Positions 54,265-62,717 of a stretch of 64,000 nt of DNA are shown here, in pieces. The DNA comes from Pseudofulvibacter geojedonensis. Lineage in GTDB: Bacteria > Bacteroidota > Bacteroidia > Flavobacteriales > Flavobacteriaceae. The stretch is taken from positions 62,001-126,000 of the forward strand of contig NZ_JBHTJM010000008.1 in assembly GCF_042675745.1 (NCBI RefSeq), read 5' to 3'. The notes under the pieces were generated by a model. The model was not told the origin of the DNA and did not search any database. It saw only the letters and a program-made list of their open reading frames with translations. Made by a program: the position numbers and the translations under genes. Each line of letters begins with the position of its first letter. Position 1 is the first letter of the stretch.

Positions 54265-54299
54265 AAAGTAGCGCGAATGAAAGTTCGCGCTATTTTTTT
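54265..54299. terminator. Bidirectional terminator
   Basis: TAGCGCGAA (54269-54277) / TTCGCGCTA (54284-54292), A-run before and T-run after, between convergent genes. Confidence 0.9.
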
Positions 54300-54315
54300 A
54301 TTAGTTAGTTACTAG

Positions 54316-54849
54316 CTAGTTTATAGTGTAACGTATAAGCATTTGTTGCCTGCGTTTGTCAATTTTAGATTTATAGGCTTGTTTGTTAGATTTGTAATCG
54401 GCCTCTTTCTTTTCAAGGCGTTCTTCTATTTTCTTACTATTACTCTTTTTTAAATCTACTTTTTTAGATTTTTTCAACGCTTTCATTTTTTGATGATAAT
54501 TTTTTCGAGTGATTTTTTTTAATTCTACTTCATCAGACAAAGCTATTCTTTTAGCATTTCTATTATCAGCAATGTTTTCTTGAATTTCTATTCGTTCATT
54601 TTTTTCAGCCTCAAGTTGTTTAAGGGTTTGAGTTTTGTGGTTTAAAAACTTTCTAACACTTTCATTTTTGCGTTGAGTGTAAACTTCTAGGCTTTTTGTA
54701 TCATGTTCATTTTTAAGCTGCTCATAATAGGCCTTTTTTAAAGCTTTAGTGTCTTGGTATAAATCTTTAGATAATTTTTCTTGCTCATTTTCTTGAGCAT
54801 AAATACCAATTGTAATGAATATGCTGAATAAAAAGTAAAAATGCCTCAT
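54316..54849 (-). CDS. Secreted Lys/Glu-rich coiled-coil protein
   Basis: 177 residues with a signal peptide (MRHFYFLFSIFITIGIYAQ). The mature part is highly charged and helical with repeated Lys/Glu/Gln, so probably a long coiled coil in the periplasm. No family recognised. Alone on its strand with no operon partner close by. Confidence 0.6.
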   Translation of the reverse strand: MRHFYFLFSIFITIGIYAQENEQEKLSKDLYQDTKALKKAYYEQLKNEHDTKSLEVYTQRKNESVRKFLNHKTQTLKQLEAEKNERIEIQENIADNRNAKRIALSDEVELKKITRKNYHQKMKALKKSKKVDLKKSNSKKIEERLEKKEADYKSNKQAYKSKIDKRRQQMLIRYTIN

Positions 54850-55011
54850 AATCCCGTGTGTTAAAGTTCATAACTGTTTGCTTTAATGCAATATGTTCTT
54901 TGGGGACTAATAGAAATGGGTAATAATAATTTATAAAATTACTATTACCCAAATTTAATGAAAATATTGTGATTTAAGAAATTAAGGCTCTGATTTTTAG
55001 CTGATTATATT

Positions 55012-56040
55012 TTATTCGTCAAAGTCTATTTCGTCTTTTTTGTTTTTCTGTTCTTTTTGGCCGCTACCATCTTTTTTCTTTTTCTTTCTGTTTTTTCCAG
55101 CCTTATTATCTTTTTTCTCTTGTTCGTCTTCTGCACTGTTTTCATTATCTGGATCTACATGAAAATCCAGTCTGTAAGAAAAACCAACATTTAAACCAAA
55201 AACAGAAGGTGTGTTTTTGGTATTTAAAGTAATTCCTAAATCTAATTGCATATCTTGGTTAAACAGATATGCTCCACCAAATCGAAATAAAGAATCGGCG
55301 TAAATATTATTTCTAATTCCTTGGTGCTCAGCAAAAACAGCCATATCTTGATTAATAGCATGGGTTAGAGTAAGAATATAAGAATAGATAGGATGATCTG
55401 TCATAAACACACGGTCTCCAATAAAATTCATGGTAAAAACCCATCCTCCAGACCAATTATTTTGAGTAATAATCATTATTTTAGGTGAAATAGTAGGTTC
55501 TTCTATTCCTTTAAAATTAAAATTACTACCGTAAACAAAAGGCGTATTTGTTAAATTAAAATTCATTCCAGCATAAGCAGCTATAGAAGGAATTAATGTA
55601 CGCCATTTGAACTTATGATTAGCCTCCCAACTAAACAAGTTAGGTTTGTCTTCGTAGTTTTTATAAGGATCGTAAAATAAATACTTAGCACCAATAGTAT
55701 TGCTTCTAAAGTTTCCTAGTTTGGTTCTTACGCCAGAAACATTGTCATTGAGTATTCCATACTGAAAACTACCAGATAAGTTTACTTCAAACTCTTCTTT
55801 CCATACACCGTATCTAAATTCATAGTCTATTCCAGCACCTCCAAAGTCTTGATTTCTAAGTTCATGCTTATTTTTTGTGTAAAATAGCCCTGCTTCACCT
55901 TGTATAACATTTATGCCAACAGAATATGCTCCAGACGAGGCACCAGGCCTGTTAGAATTTATTGTTTCTGTATATTGAGCATATGAACAGTAGCTAAAAA
56001 GAAGTATAGTTAAAAGGCTTATTTTTTTGAGTAGATTCAT
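55012..56040 (-). CDS. Outer-membrane beta-barrel protein with charged C-terminal tail
   Basis: About 342 residues from the ATG at 56040, which begins a signal peptide (MNLLKKISLLTILLFSYCSY); an upstream ATG at 56085 adds 15 residues. The opening ETINSNRPGASSGAYSVGIN and alternating beta strands resemble the MetA-pathway phenol-degradation / transporter barrel family. Strands end near FSYRLDFHVDPDN; the last 45 residues are a Lys/Glu/Asp-rich tail, unusual because barrels normally end at the last strand. Ligand unknown. Confidence 0.7.
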   Translation of the reverse strand: MNLLKKISLLTILLFSYCSYAQYTETINSNRPGASSGAYSVGINVIQGEAGLFYTKNKHELRNQDFGGAGIDYEFRYGVWKEEFEVNLSGSFQYGILNDNVSGVRTKLGNFRSNTIGAKYLFYDPYKNYEDKPNLFSWEANHKFKWRTLIPSIAAYAGMNFNLTNTPFVYGSNFNFKGIEEPTISPKIMIITQNNWSGGWVFTMNFIGDRVFMTDHPIYSYILTLTHAINQDMAVFAEHQGIRNNIYADSLFRFGGAYLFNQDMQLDLGITLNTKNTPSVFGLNVGFSYRLDFHVDPDNENSAEDEQEKKDNKAGKNRKKKKKDGSGQKEQKNKKDEIDFDE

Positions 56041-56149
56041 AAGTGGTAAACTTAAATTATATATTACTAACGTAGTAAAATGCATTTATGATATAAAAAT
56101 ACACTTTCTTTTAAAATATTAAGGAGTTTATAAAGAAAGTTAAATAGTA

Positions 56150-56178
56150 TTGAGCCTACATTTTTTTATGTAGATTTG
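56150..56178 (+). promoter_or_regulatory. Promoter of DUF4834-YfhO-glycosyltransferase run
   Basis: TTG (56150-56152), 18-base spacer and TAGATTTG (56171-56178). The leader contains the hairpin AACTGC-GA-GCAGTT (56183-56196). Confidence 0.6.
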
Positions 56179-56226
56179 TAAGAACTGCGAGCAGTTTAAT
56201 AAATTAATAGAATTAACAGTTTATAT

Positions 56227-56478
56227 ATGGTTTACCAAGCCTCTTTTACAGGTTTATTAAAAACTATTTTAATTTTAATAGCAGTATATTATGCTATTAA
56301 ATTTTTAGCAAAAATGTTTGCTCCATTTTTAATGAAGTATGCGGCAAAAAAAATGGAAGAAAAAGTGAACGAACACTTTAAGCAACATCAAAATACAGCT
56401 CAGCCTAAAGAGCAGCCTATACAGAGAAAGTCAACTAAAAAAGTTGGAGAATATATTGATTTCGAAGAAATAGATTAA
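56227..56478 (+). CDS. DUF4834 family small membrane protein
   Basis: 83 residues: one membrane helix (LLKTILILIAVYYAIKFLAK), an amphipathic Lys/Glu helix (KYAAKKMEEKVNEHFKQH), and the family ending KKVGEYIDFEEID. Function unknown. Nine bases before the YfhO gene, usually so placed in Flavobacteriaceae. Confidence 0.85.
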   Translation: MVYQASFTGLLKTILILIAVYYAIKFLAKMFAPFLMKYAAKKMEEKVNEHFKQHQNTAQPKEQPIQRKSTKKVGEYIDFEEID

Positions 56479-56487
56479 CCTAGCCTC

Positions 56488-58896
56488 ATGGATTTTAAAA
56501 AAATATTACCCCATTTAATAGCAGTTTTATTGTTTATTGTTGCTAGTGTATTGTATTTTTCTCCTGTTTTACAAGGAAAAAAAATTAAACAATCAGACAT
56601 AACCCAATATATAGGGATGTCTAAACAGCAAAATGATTTTAGAGAAACTGAAAAGTCTGAACCTTATTGGACGGATGCAGCATATGGAGGAATGCCTACA
56701 TACCAGCTAGGAGCCCAATATCCTCATAATTATATTAAAAAATTAGATAAAGTTTTGCGTTTTCTTCCGAGGCCAGCAGACTATGTTTTTCTATATTTTC
56801 TTTGTTTTTATATTCTGTTATTAGTTTTAAAGGTTGACTGGCGATATGCGTTGCTTGGTAGTTTTGCTTTTGGTTTTTCTACTTACTACATTATTATTTT
56901 AGGAGTCGGACATAATGCTAAAGCTCATGCTATAGCTTATATGCCTTTAGTGTTAGCAGGTATTTTTCTTGTTTTTAGGAAGAAATATATTTTTGGGTTT
57001 CTACTTACAGCCTTAGCAATGGGACTTGAGTTAAATGCAAACCACCCACAAATGACCTATTATCTATTAATCCTTATCGGCGTAATTGGTTTAGTTTATT
57101 TAGCAGATGCATTTAAAAAGAAAAAATTGAAACACTATTTTACTTCAGTAGGGATTTTAACGGCTGGGGTTATTTTATCTTTAGGGTTAAATGCCACAAA
57201 CTTAATGGCTACTAAAGAATATGCCAATGAGAGTACTAGAAGTAAAAGTGAATTAACTATAGACGCTTTAGGGGCAAAAAAAGTGGTGTCTAGTGGTTTA
57301 GATAAAGAGTATATAACGCATTGGAGTTATGGAATAGGTGAGAGTTTCAATTTGTTTGTTCCTCGTTTATTTGGTGGATCAACTAATGAGCCATTACCTA
57401 AAGACGCCAAAGTAATTAAGGCCATGCAAAATTCTTTTAGAGAAAAGGGGTATCAAGTTCCTCGAAAAACAGCAGAAGAATATGCAGGAAGTATGATGTA
57501 TTGGGCAGACCAACCAGGTGTATCTGCTCCAGCTTATATTGGCGCCGTATGTATCTTTTTGTTTGTTTTAGGGCTGTTTTTAGTAAAAGGAAGATTAAAA
57601 AGATGGGTGTTAATAGGTGGAGGGTTAATTCTAATGCTTTCGTGGGGTAAGAATTTTAGTTTTCTAACCAATTTCTTTATCGATTATGTGCCATTATACA
57701 ATAAGTTTAGAGCTGTTTCTTCTATGCAAGTAATAGTAGAAATGGTTATTCCTATTCTAGCTATTTTTGGATTGTACCGTTTTATGAACGATTATGAGCA
57801 AAAAGATAAAAAGAAGAAAGCCTTGTTATATACAACTGCAATTACTTCTGGCTTACTGTTATTGTTTTTAGCGTTAAGTGGATCTGTATTTGATTTTGTA
57901 GGGACCAGAGACGGGATGCTATTAGAGCAGTTTGGAGTTGATTTTTTAAATGCAGTAAAAGAGGAAAGAGCTAATTTATTTACGAGCGATATTTTAAGAA
58001 CATTGACTTTTGTATTGTTAACCGCTGCTGTTCTATGGTTAAGTATGGTTGATAAGTTAAAAGAAAATATTGCATTATTAATTATAGGGTGTTTGATGCT
58101 TTTTGATTTAGTTGGAGTAGATAGGCGTTATGTAAACGATGATGCATTTGTGTCAGCCATTCAGGTAAATAAACCATTTAAAGCTACAGAAGCAGATAAA
58201 CAAATTTTAAAAGATAAAAGTCATTACAGAGTTTTAGATAGGTTTGAAGGTGCCAGAGCATCTTATTTTCACAAAGCCTTTGGTGGTTATCATGGTGCAA
58301 AACCTAAACGAGCACAAGATATTTATGAGTTCTATGTGGCTAAAAATAAGATAGACGTTATTAACATGCTAAATATTAAGTATGTAATTCAAGAACGTGA
58401 AGGGAAAACAGTAGCTTTAAATAATCCTTATGCTTATGGAAATGCATGGTTTGTAAATAAAGTTGAGACTGTAGATAATGCCGATCAAGAGATTCTTGCT
58501 TTAGATAGATTGAAGCTAAATGAGCAAGCTGTTGTACAAAAAAATCAAGCTAGCTTACAACCAACTTATGAGTTAGATTCTTTGGCTACTATAAAGTTAA
58601 CATCGTATAAGCCAAATCATTTGGTGTATGAGTCTAACAATAGTAATAATGGAGTAGGAGTGTTTTCTGAAATGTATTATAAAAATGGTTGGAACGCTTC
58701 TATAGATGGTAAAGATGTATCACATTTTAAAATTAATTATTTACTAAGAGGTTTAGAAATACCAAAAGGGAAACATACAATAGAATTTAAGTTTGAACCG
58801 CAAGTAATTAAAACAGGAAGTACTATAACTTTAGCTAGCTCAATATTATTAATGTTATTGGTTTTAGGAGGGGTGTATTTTGAGTTGAAAAGATAA
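56488..58896 (+). CDS. YfhO-family multi-pass membrane protein
   Basis: 802 residues. About 12 membrane helices in the first 540 residues; GT-C-like first loop with FSPVLQGKKIKQSDITQYIG and YWTDAAYGGMPTYQ, AFGFSTYYIIILGVGHNAKA, then a soluble C-terminal part and a last helix. YfhO proteins are GT-C glycosyltransferase-fold proteins; YfhO of Bacillus adds sugars to teichoic acid. Likely acts on a surface glycan or lipid here. Confidence 0.85.
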   Translation: MDFKKILPHLIAVLLFIVASVLYFSPVLQGKKIKQSDITQYIGMSKQQNDFRETEKSEPYWTDAAYGGMPTYQLGAQYPHNYIKKLDKVLRFLPRPADYVFLYFLCFYILLLVLKVDWRYALLGSFAFGFSTYYIIILGVGHNAKAHAIAYMPLVLAGIFLVFRKKYIFGFLLTALAMGLELNANHPQMTYYLLILIGVIGLVYLADAFKKKKLKHYFTSVGILTAGVILSLGLNATNLMATKEYANESTRSKSELTIDALGAKKVVSSGLDKEYITHWSYGIGESFNLFVPRLFGGSTNEPLPKDAKVIKAMQNSFREKGYQVPRKTAEEYAGSMMYWADQPGVSAPAYIGAVCIFLFVLGLFLVKGRLKRWVLIGGGLILMLSWGKNFSFLTNFFIDYVPLYNKFRAVSSMQVIVEMVIPILAIFGLYRFMNDYEQKDKKKKALLYTTAITSGLLLLFLALSGSVFDFVGTRDGMLLEQFGVDFLNAVKEERANLFTSDILRTLTFVLLTAAVLWLSMVDKLKENIALLIIGCLMLFDLVGVDRRYVNDDAFVSAIQVNKPFKATEADKQILKDKSHYRVLDRFEGARASYFHKAFGGYHGAKPKRAQDIYEFYVAKNKIDVINMLNIKYVIQEREGKTVALNNPYAYGNAWFVNKVETVDNADQEILALDRLKLNEQAVVQKNQASLQPTYELDSLATIKLTSYKPNHLVYESNNSNNGVGVFSEMYYKNGWNASIDGKDVSHFKINYLLRGLEIPKGKHTIEFKFEPQVIKTGSTITLASSILLMLLVLGGVYFELKR

Positions 58897-58902
58897 GCTT
58901 AA

Positions 58903-60186
58903 TTGAAAAAAATTCTAATCATATCTTATTATTGGCCACCAGCAGGAGGTCCTGGGGTACAGCGTTGGCTTAAGTTTGTAAAATATCTGCCTGATTTTGG
59001 AATTGAACCTATTGTTTATGTTCCAGAAAATCCTAGTTACCCTTTAGTAGATGAGAATTTATTAGATGAAATTTCTGATGAATTAACGATTTTAAAACAG
59101 CCAATATTTGAGCCTTATAAATTAGCTAGTATATTCTCTAAAAAGAAAACTAAAACCATTTCGTCTGGTTTAATCAATGTTCAACAACAATCATTTGTAG
59201 AGAAGTTATTGCTCTATGTTCGCGGTAATTTTTTTATTCCAGATGCTCGCAAATATTGGGTTAAGCCATCGGTTAATTATTTGTCTACATATATTAGCGA
59301 GAATCATATAGATACTATTATAACTACTGGCCCACCACATAGTTTGCATTTAATTGGTTTACAATTGCAAGAAAAATTAAAGGTACATTGGCTAGCAGAT
59401 TTTAGAGACCCATGGACAACAATTGGTTATCATAACAAATTGAAGCTTACTAAAAAATCTCAAGCAAAGCATAAAACTTTAGAAAAACAAGTGCTGCAAA
59501 AAGCTAATCAGATTCTAGTTACCAGCCCTACAACTAAAAAAGAATTTGAAGAAATAACCAGTCGACCTATTGAAGTGATTACTAATGGTTATGATGATGT
59601 TAATTTTTCTAGAAATACCTCATTAGATCAAAAGTTTACAATATCTCATATCGGTTCATTATTAACTGGTAGGAATCCAGAAGTGTTATGGAAAGCATTA
59701 TCAGAGCTGATAAAAGACGATGTTGCCTTTTCAAAAGCTTTTCAATTACAATTAATTGGAGCTGTTAGTAGAGATGTGTTAGATTCGATTCAATCATTTG
59801 GTTTAGAGAGACATATTAATTTAGTAGGTTATGTTTCGCATCAAGAAGCTCAAATAGCTCAGAGGCAGTCTCAAATATTATTATTAATAGAAATAGATTC
59901 ACCTGAAACCAAGTGTATAATTCCAGGTAAGGTATATGAGTATATACAATCAGGAAGACCTATTTTAGCATTTGGTCCTGAGCAAGCAGATTTTAAACAA
60001 ATAATAACTCAAACAAATACAGGCAAGTCATTTAATTATACAGACGATATAACTGTACTTAAAGAACAGATAGTGAATTATTTTAAGGCTTACCAAGAAA
60101 GTAAGCTAACTGTTCATGGTTTAGGAATTCAGCAATATCATAGAAAAGAATTAACACGTAGGTTAGCAAGTTTATTAAAAAAATAA
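58903..60186 (+). CDS. Glycosyltransferase, GT4-like
   Basis: 427 residues from a TTG at 58903 (TTG AAA AAA ATT); 6 bases after YfhO. N-terminal SYYWPPAGGPGVQRWLKFVK, middle WLADFRDPWTTIGYHNKLKL, ITNGYDDVNF, and GT-B C-terminal domain ISHIGSLLTGRNPEVLWKAL with IPGKVYEYIQSGRPILAFGP. Transfers a sugar from a nucleotide-sugar in the cytoplasm, probably for the same glycan as the YfhO step. Confidence 0.85.
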   Translation: MKKILIISYYWPPAGGPGVQRWLKFVKYLPDFGIEPIVYVPENPSYPLVDENLLDEISDELTILKQPIFEPYKLASIFSKKKTKTISSGLINVQQQSFVEKLLLYVRGNFFIPDARKYWVKPSVNYLSTYISENHIDTIITTGPPHSLHLIGLQLQEKLKVHWLADFRDPWTTIGYHNKLKLTKKSQAKHKTLEKQVLQKANQILVTSPTTKKEFEEITSRPIEVITNGYDDVNFSRNTSLDQKFTISHIGSLLTGRNPEVLWKALSELIKDDVAFSKAFQLQLIGAVSRDVLDSIQSFGLERHINLVGYVSHQEAQIAQRQSQILLLIEIDSPETKCIIPGKVYEYIQSGRPILAFGPEQADFKQIITQTNTGKSFNYTDDITVLKEQIVNYFKAYQESKLTVHGLGIQQYHRKELTRRLASLLKK

Positions 60187-60197
60187 AGTTGTAACGT

Positions 60198-60237
60198 TTA
60201 CTTTGTTTTAGATACTAATTATATAGAAACAAAGTAA
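60198..60237 (+). promoter_or_regulatory. 11-bp inverted repeat just before a start codon
   Basis: TTACTTTGTTT (60198-60208) and AAACAAAGTAA (60227-60237) pair perfectly around an 18-base spacer. The right arm ends 3 bases before the ATG at 60241 and no T-run follows, so it could block ribosome access or be an operator rather than a terminator. Confidence 0.45.
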
Positions 60238-60240
60238 GTT

Positions 60241-61257
60241 ATGCTAGTAAAAAAACAACTTCCTTTTTATTTAATATTTGGTATTCCTTTAGTTTTATTA
60301 TTAACGTGTTTGTTTTTAACAACCAGATTACCTTTTGAAAGCCAACCATTTATTTTCTCTAATGCTATTATTGCAGATTTATTACTAACAATACCGCTAG
60401 TTTATTATTTATTAATTAGAAAAACAGCCATACCTAAGCTAACCATTGTACCTGTTTTTGTTTTAGGTATTTTGTTAGCTTCTAAATTTATTCCAGTTGA
60501 AAATCAACAATATTTACAGATTATTATAACATATGTATTCCCTCTAGTAGAGCTAGGTGTATTTATATTTTTAACAATAAATTTATATAAACTTATAAAG
60601 GAATTTAGAAGGAATAAACTTAGATATCAAGATTTTTATGATAATTTAAAGCAGTCAGCAAGTACAATTTTACCAAATAAAATAAGTCAATTATTTGCTA
60701 CAGAAATAAGTGTCTTATTTTATAGTTTTATTCATTGGAAAAAAGAAAGTTTAAGTATTAATGAATATAGTTATCATAAAAATAGTGGTTCTGTAGGACT
60801 GTTTTTGGGGTTGTTATTAATCATAACGATTGAATTATCTGTATTACATGTGTTATTAGCTAAATGGAGTGAAACTTTTGCCTGGGTATTAACCGCCCTT
60901 AGTATCTATTCGGCTATTCAGATCATAGGTTTTTTAAAATCTATTATGAAAAGGCCCATAATACTTAAGGGAGAGAGTTTAATTCTTAGGTATGGAATTT
61001 TAAGCGAAACTATTGTTTCATTACATGATATTAAAAAAGTAGTTCTTTCATCAAAAGAGTTAGAGGAGGGAAGTGATGTTGTATTTTTATCGCCTTTAGG
61101 AAAATTAGAGTCGCATAATATTATAATTCAATTAAAAAATACAAATATTGTTAATAGATTGTATGGATTAAGGAAGAACTATACAAGTATAGCTTTTTAT
61201 GTAGATAACCCTGAAAATTTCTTTTTTCAATTAGAAGAAAATAGAAAAGCCCTCTAG
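60241..61257 (+). CDS. Hypothetical multi-pass membrane protein
   Basis: 338 residues. Four membrane helices in the first 115 residues, a cytoplasmic loop, two more helices near 185-235, and a C-terminal PH-like soluble domain (GESLILRYGILSETIVSLHD, IIIQLKNTN). No family recognised. The start follows a strong inverted repeat; it probably belongs with the glycosyltransferase genes, or is controlled separately. Confidence 0.65.
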   Translation: MLVKKQLPFYLIFGIPLVLLLTCLFLTTRLPFESQPFIFSNAIIADLLLTIPLVYYLLIRKTAIPKLTIVPVFVLGILLASKFIPVENQQYLQIIITYVFPLVELGVFIFLTINLYKLIKEFRRNKLRYQDFYDNLKQSASTILPNKISQLFATEISVLFYSFIHWKKESLSINEYSYHKNSGSVGLFLGLLLIITIELSVLHVLLAKWSETFAWVLTALSIYSAIQIIGFLKSIMKRPIILKGESLILRYGILSETIVSLHDIKKVVLSSKELEEGSDVVFLSPLGKLESHNIIIQLKNTNIVNRLYGLRKNYTSIAFYVDNPENFFFQLEENRKAL

Positions 61258-61284
61258 TACAAAGTACATCGAGGGCTTTTCAAA
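61244..61284. terminator. Terminator between convergent genes
   Basis: GAAAAGCCCTC (61244-61254) and GAGGGCTTTTC (61271-61281) pair perfectly, starting within the last codons of the membrane protein gene; an inner GTAC pair lengthens the stem. Confidence 0.8.
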
Positions 61285-61313
61285 CTAACCAACCAAAAAA
61301 TTCATATTTTTAA

Positions 61314-61964
61314 TTATCGTCTATTAGACGATTTTTTGTCTTTTTTCTTTCCGTTATTTCTGTAGTAATACATGTCGTCATCATTTCCATAGTACCCATC
61401 ATCATCAAAATCATAATCAGGTCCAGAATAATAGTCGTTATGATTAATACCACAGCTTGTAACTCCACAGACATTACAACCGCTATTATACTTAATATAC
61501 CCAGTTGTTCTTATAATTCTTCCATAGCAATCGTAAGCAATATGCATACCGCCAATTTGATTTAATAGTCTATGGTTATATCTCATATATACACTACCAA
61601 CTCTTTTTACTCTTCCAGAACGATCGTAGTTAATAAATACATTACCAACTCTTCTAACCCTTCCTAAGTGATCATGCTCAATACGTATTCCGCTGTTATG
61701 GTAATAATGCCCCCTTCTTCTCCCTGGTGCTCCATAGGTGGTGTTAATACTAGTTCTTCTTCCTCTAAAATGAGTAGGATGCGTGTTAAAATCGAATTCT
61801 CCGTTTGGGAATACAAAAAACTCAACACCTCTTTCATTAAACATGAAAGGTCTGTTAAATCCATAACGAGAATCTACAGTTGTATTTCTATTATTGGACT
61901 CGTTTGCAAAAGCAGTTAAAAAGGTTGATAATAAAACGGCTGTTAATACTACTAATTTTTTCAT
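61314..61964 (-). CDS. Secreted basic repeat protein
   Basis: 216 residues with signal peptide MKKLVVLTAVLLSTFLTAFA. The middle has three imperfect repeats of about 18 residues: DHLGRVRRVGNVFINYD, RSGRVKRVGSVYMRYN and a degenerate third, then a Cys-rich patch (GCNVCGVTSCG) and an Asp/Tyr-rich tail ending in Lys/Arg. Similar proteins occur in Flavobacteriaceae without known function; the shape suggests a surface or extracellular role. Confidence 0.7.
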   Translation of the reverse strand: MKKLVVLTAVLLSTFLTAFANESNNRNTTVDSRYGFNRPFMFNERGVEFFVFPNGEFDFNTHPTHFRGRRTSINTTYGAPGRRRGHYYHNSGIRIEHDHLGRVRRVGNVFINYDRSGRVKRVGSVYMRYNHRLLNQIGGMHIAYDCYGRIIRTTGYIKYNSGCNVCGVTSCGINHNDYYSGPDYDFDDDGYYGNDDDMYYYRNNGKKKDKKSSNRR

Positions 61965-62030
61965 ATCATTAAGTTTTAAGTCCTGCCTACTCGTTTTTAG
62001 CTTTTCGGCTTACGCTATACACTTAATGAT
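61965..62030 (-). promoter_or_regulatory. Leader with long-range inverted repeat
   Basis: ATCATTAAGT (61965-61974) and ACTTAATGAT (62021-62030) are exact inverted copies 46 bases apart, in the leader of the repeat-protein gene; they could fold over its start. The stretch from 62031 to 62251 has no gene I can support. Confidence 0.35.
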
Positions 62031-62251
62031 TTTCAAAGAGCGTGCCAAGATTTAGAATCGATATTCTTTATCATTGACTAACTAGTGCAATTTCGGGAGA
62101 TTGTCAAGGAAATGAGAATAGATTTATAGAAGCTCCTAATACTTCGATGAAGTGTTTGAAAAACAAGATAAAATGTGGTTTTAAGAATTATTCATGCATT
62201 GCTTTTGTAAAAGGAAGAATGAATGACTTTCTGAAAATGGAATTAAGAAAT

Positions 62252-62717
62252 CTAATTATTTAAAAAAGCATGCATTTCAGATGGCTTTGGGTATACGTTT
62301 AAAAGTCTCCCAATTAGTATGATTTCTGCTAAATGAAAAGATAAATGTGTGCTAATTTCTTGTAATATATTAAGGTCTTTACTCAAAGTTGGATTTGAGT
62401 CATTTAAATTAGAAATGATATTTTCTATAGAAGTAATTTGAAAATTGAATTCATTTATCTTGGATTGACACTCTTCCTTATTTTTTGGAGAAATGTCTTT
62501 TATCCAAGAGTCTTCTTCGCTAAAAATATATTTAGATGTTATTTGTTATTTGATTAATTTGAAAACTTTGCCAAATAATTATATGATTCAATATTTGCCA
62601 TATAGATTTTGAGTGCCCTTCTATAACAACACCAAATGATTTGTATGTTATGGTTTCAAAAACTTTAAAAGTATCAAAGGCATTCTGAAAAATATAATTG
62701 TAAGCAAGCTTATGCAT
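62252..62717 (-). pseudogene. DinB-like family protein broken by a 7-bp tandem duplication
   Basis: Two frames read as one protein. From ATG 62717 the text reaches IIIWQSFQINQI and then hits a stop; in another frame TSKYIFSEEDSWIKDISPKN continues to a TAG at 62252. The switch lies in GTTATTTGTTATTT (plus strand, 62538-62551), a 7-bp unit present twice. Removing one copy gives one frame of about 152 residues with DinB-fold features (SIWQILNHIIIWQ, STHLSFHLAEIILIGRLL). Starts overlapping the uvrA stop by 8 bases. Confidence 0.65.
62538..62551 (+). repeat. 7-bp tandem duplication (GTTATTT x2)
   Basis: Two adjacent copies inside the DinB-like gene. One copy restores the reading frame; two or none give a shift, as expected for slippage or a sequencing indel. 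Confidence 0.7.
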
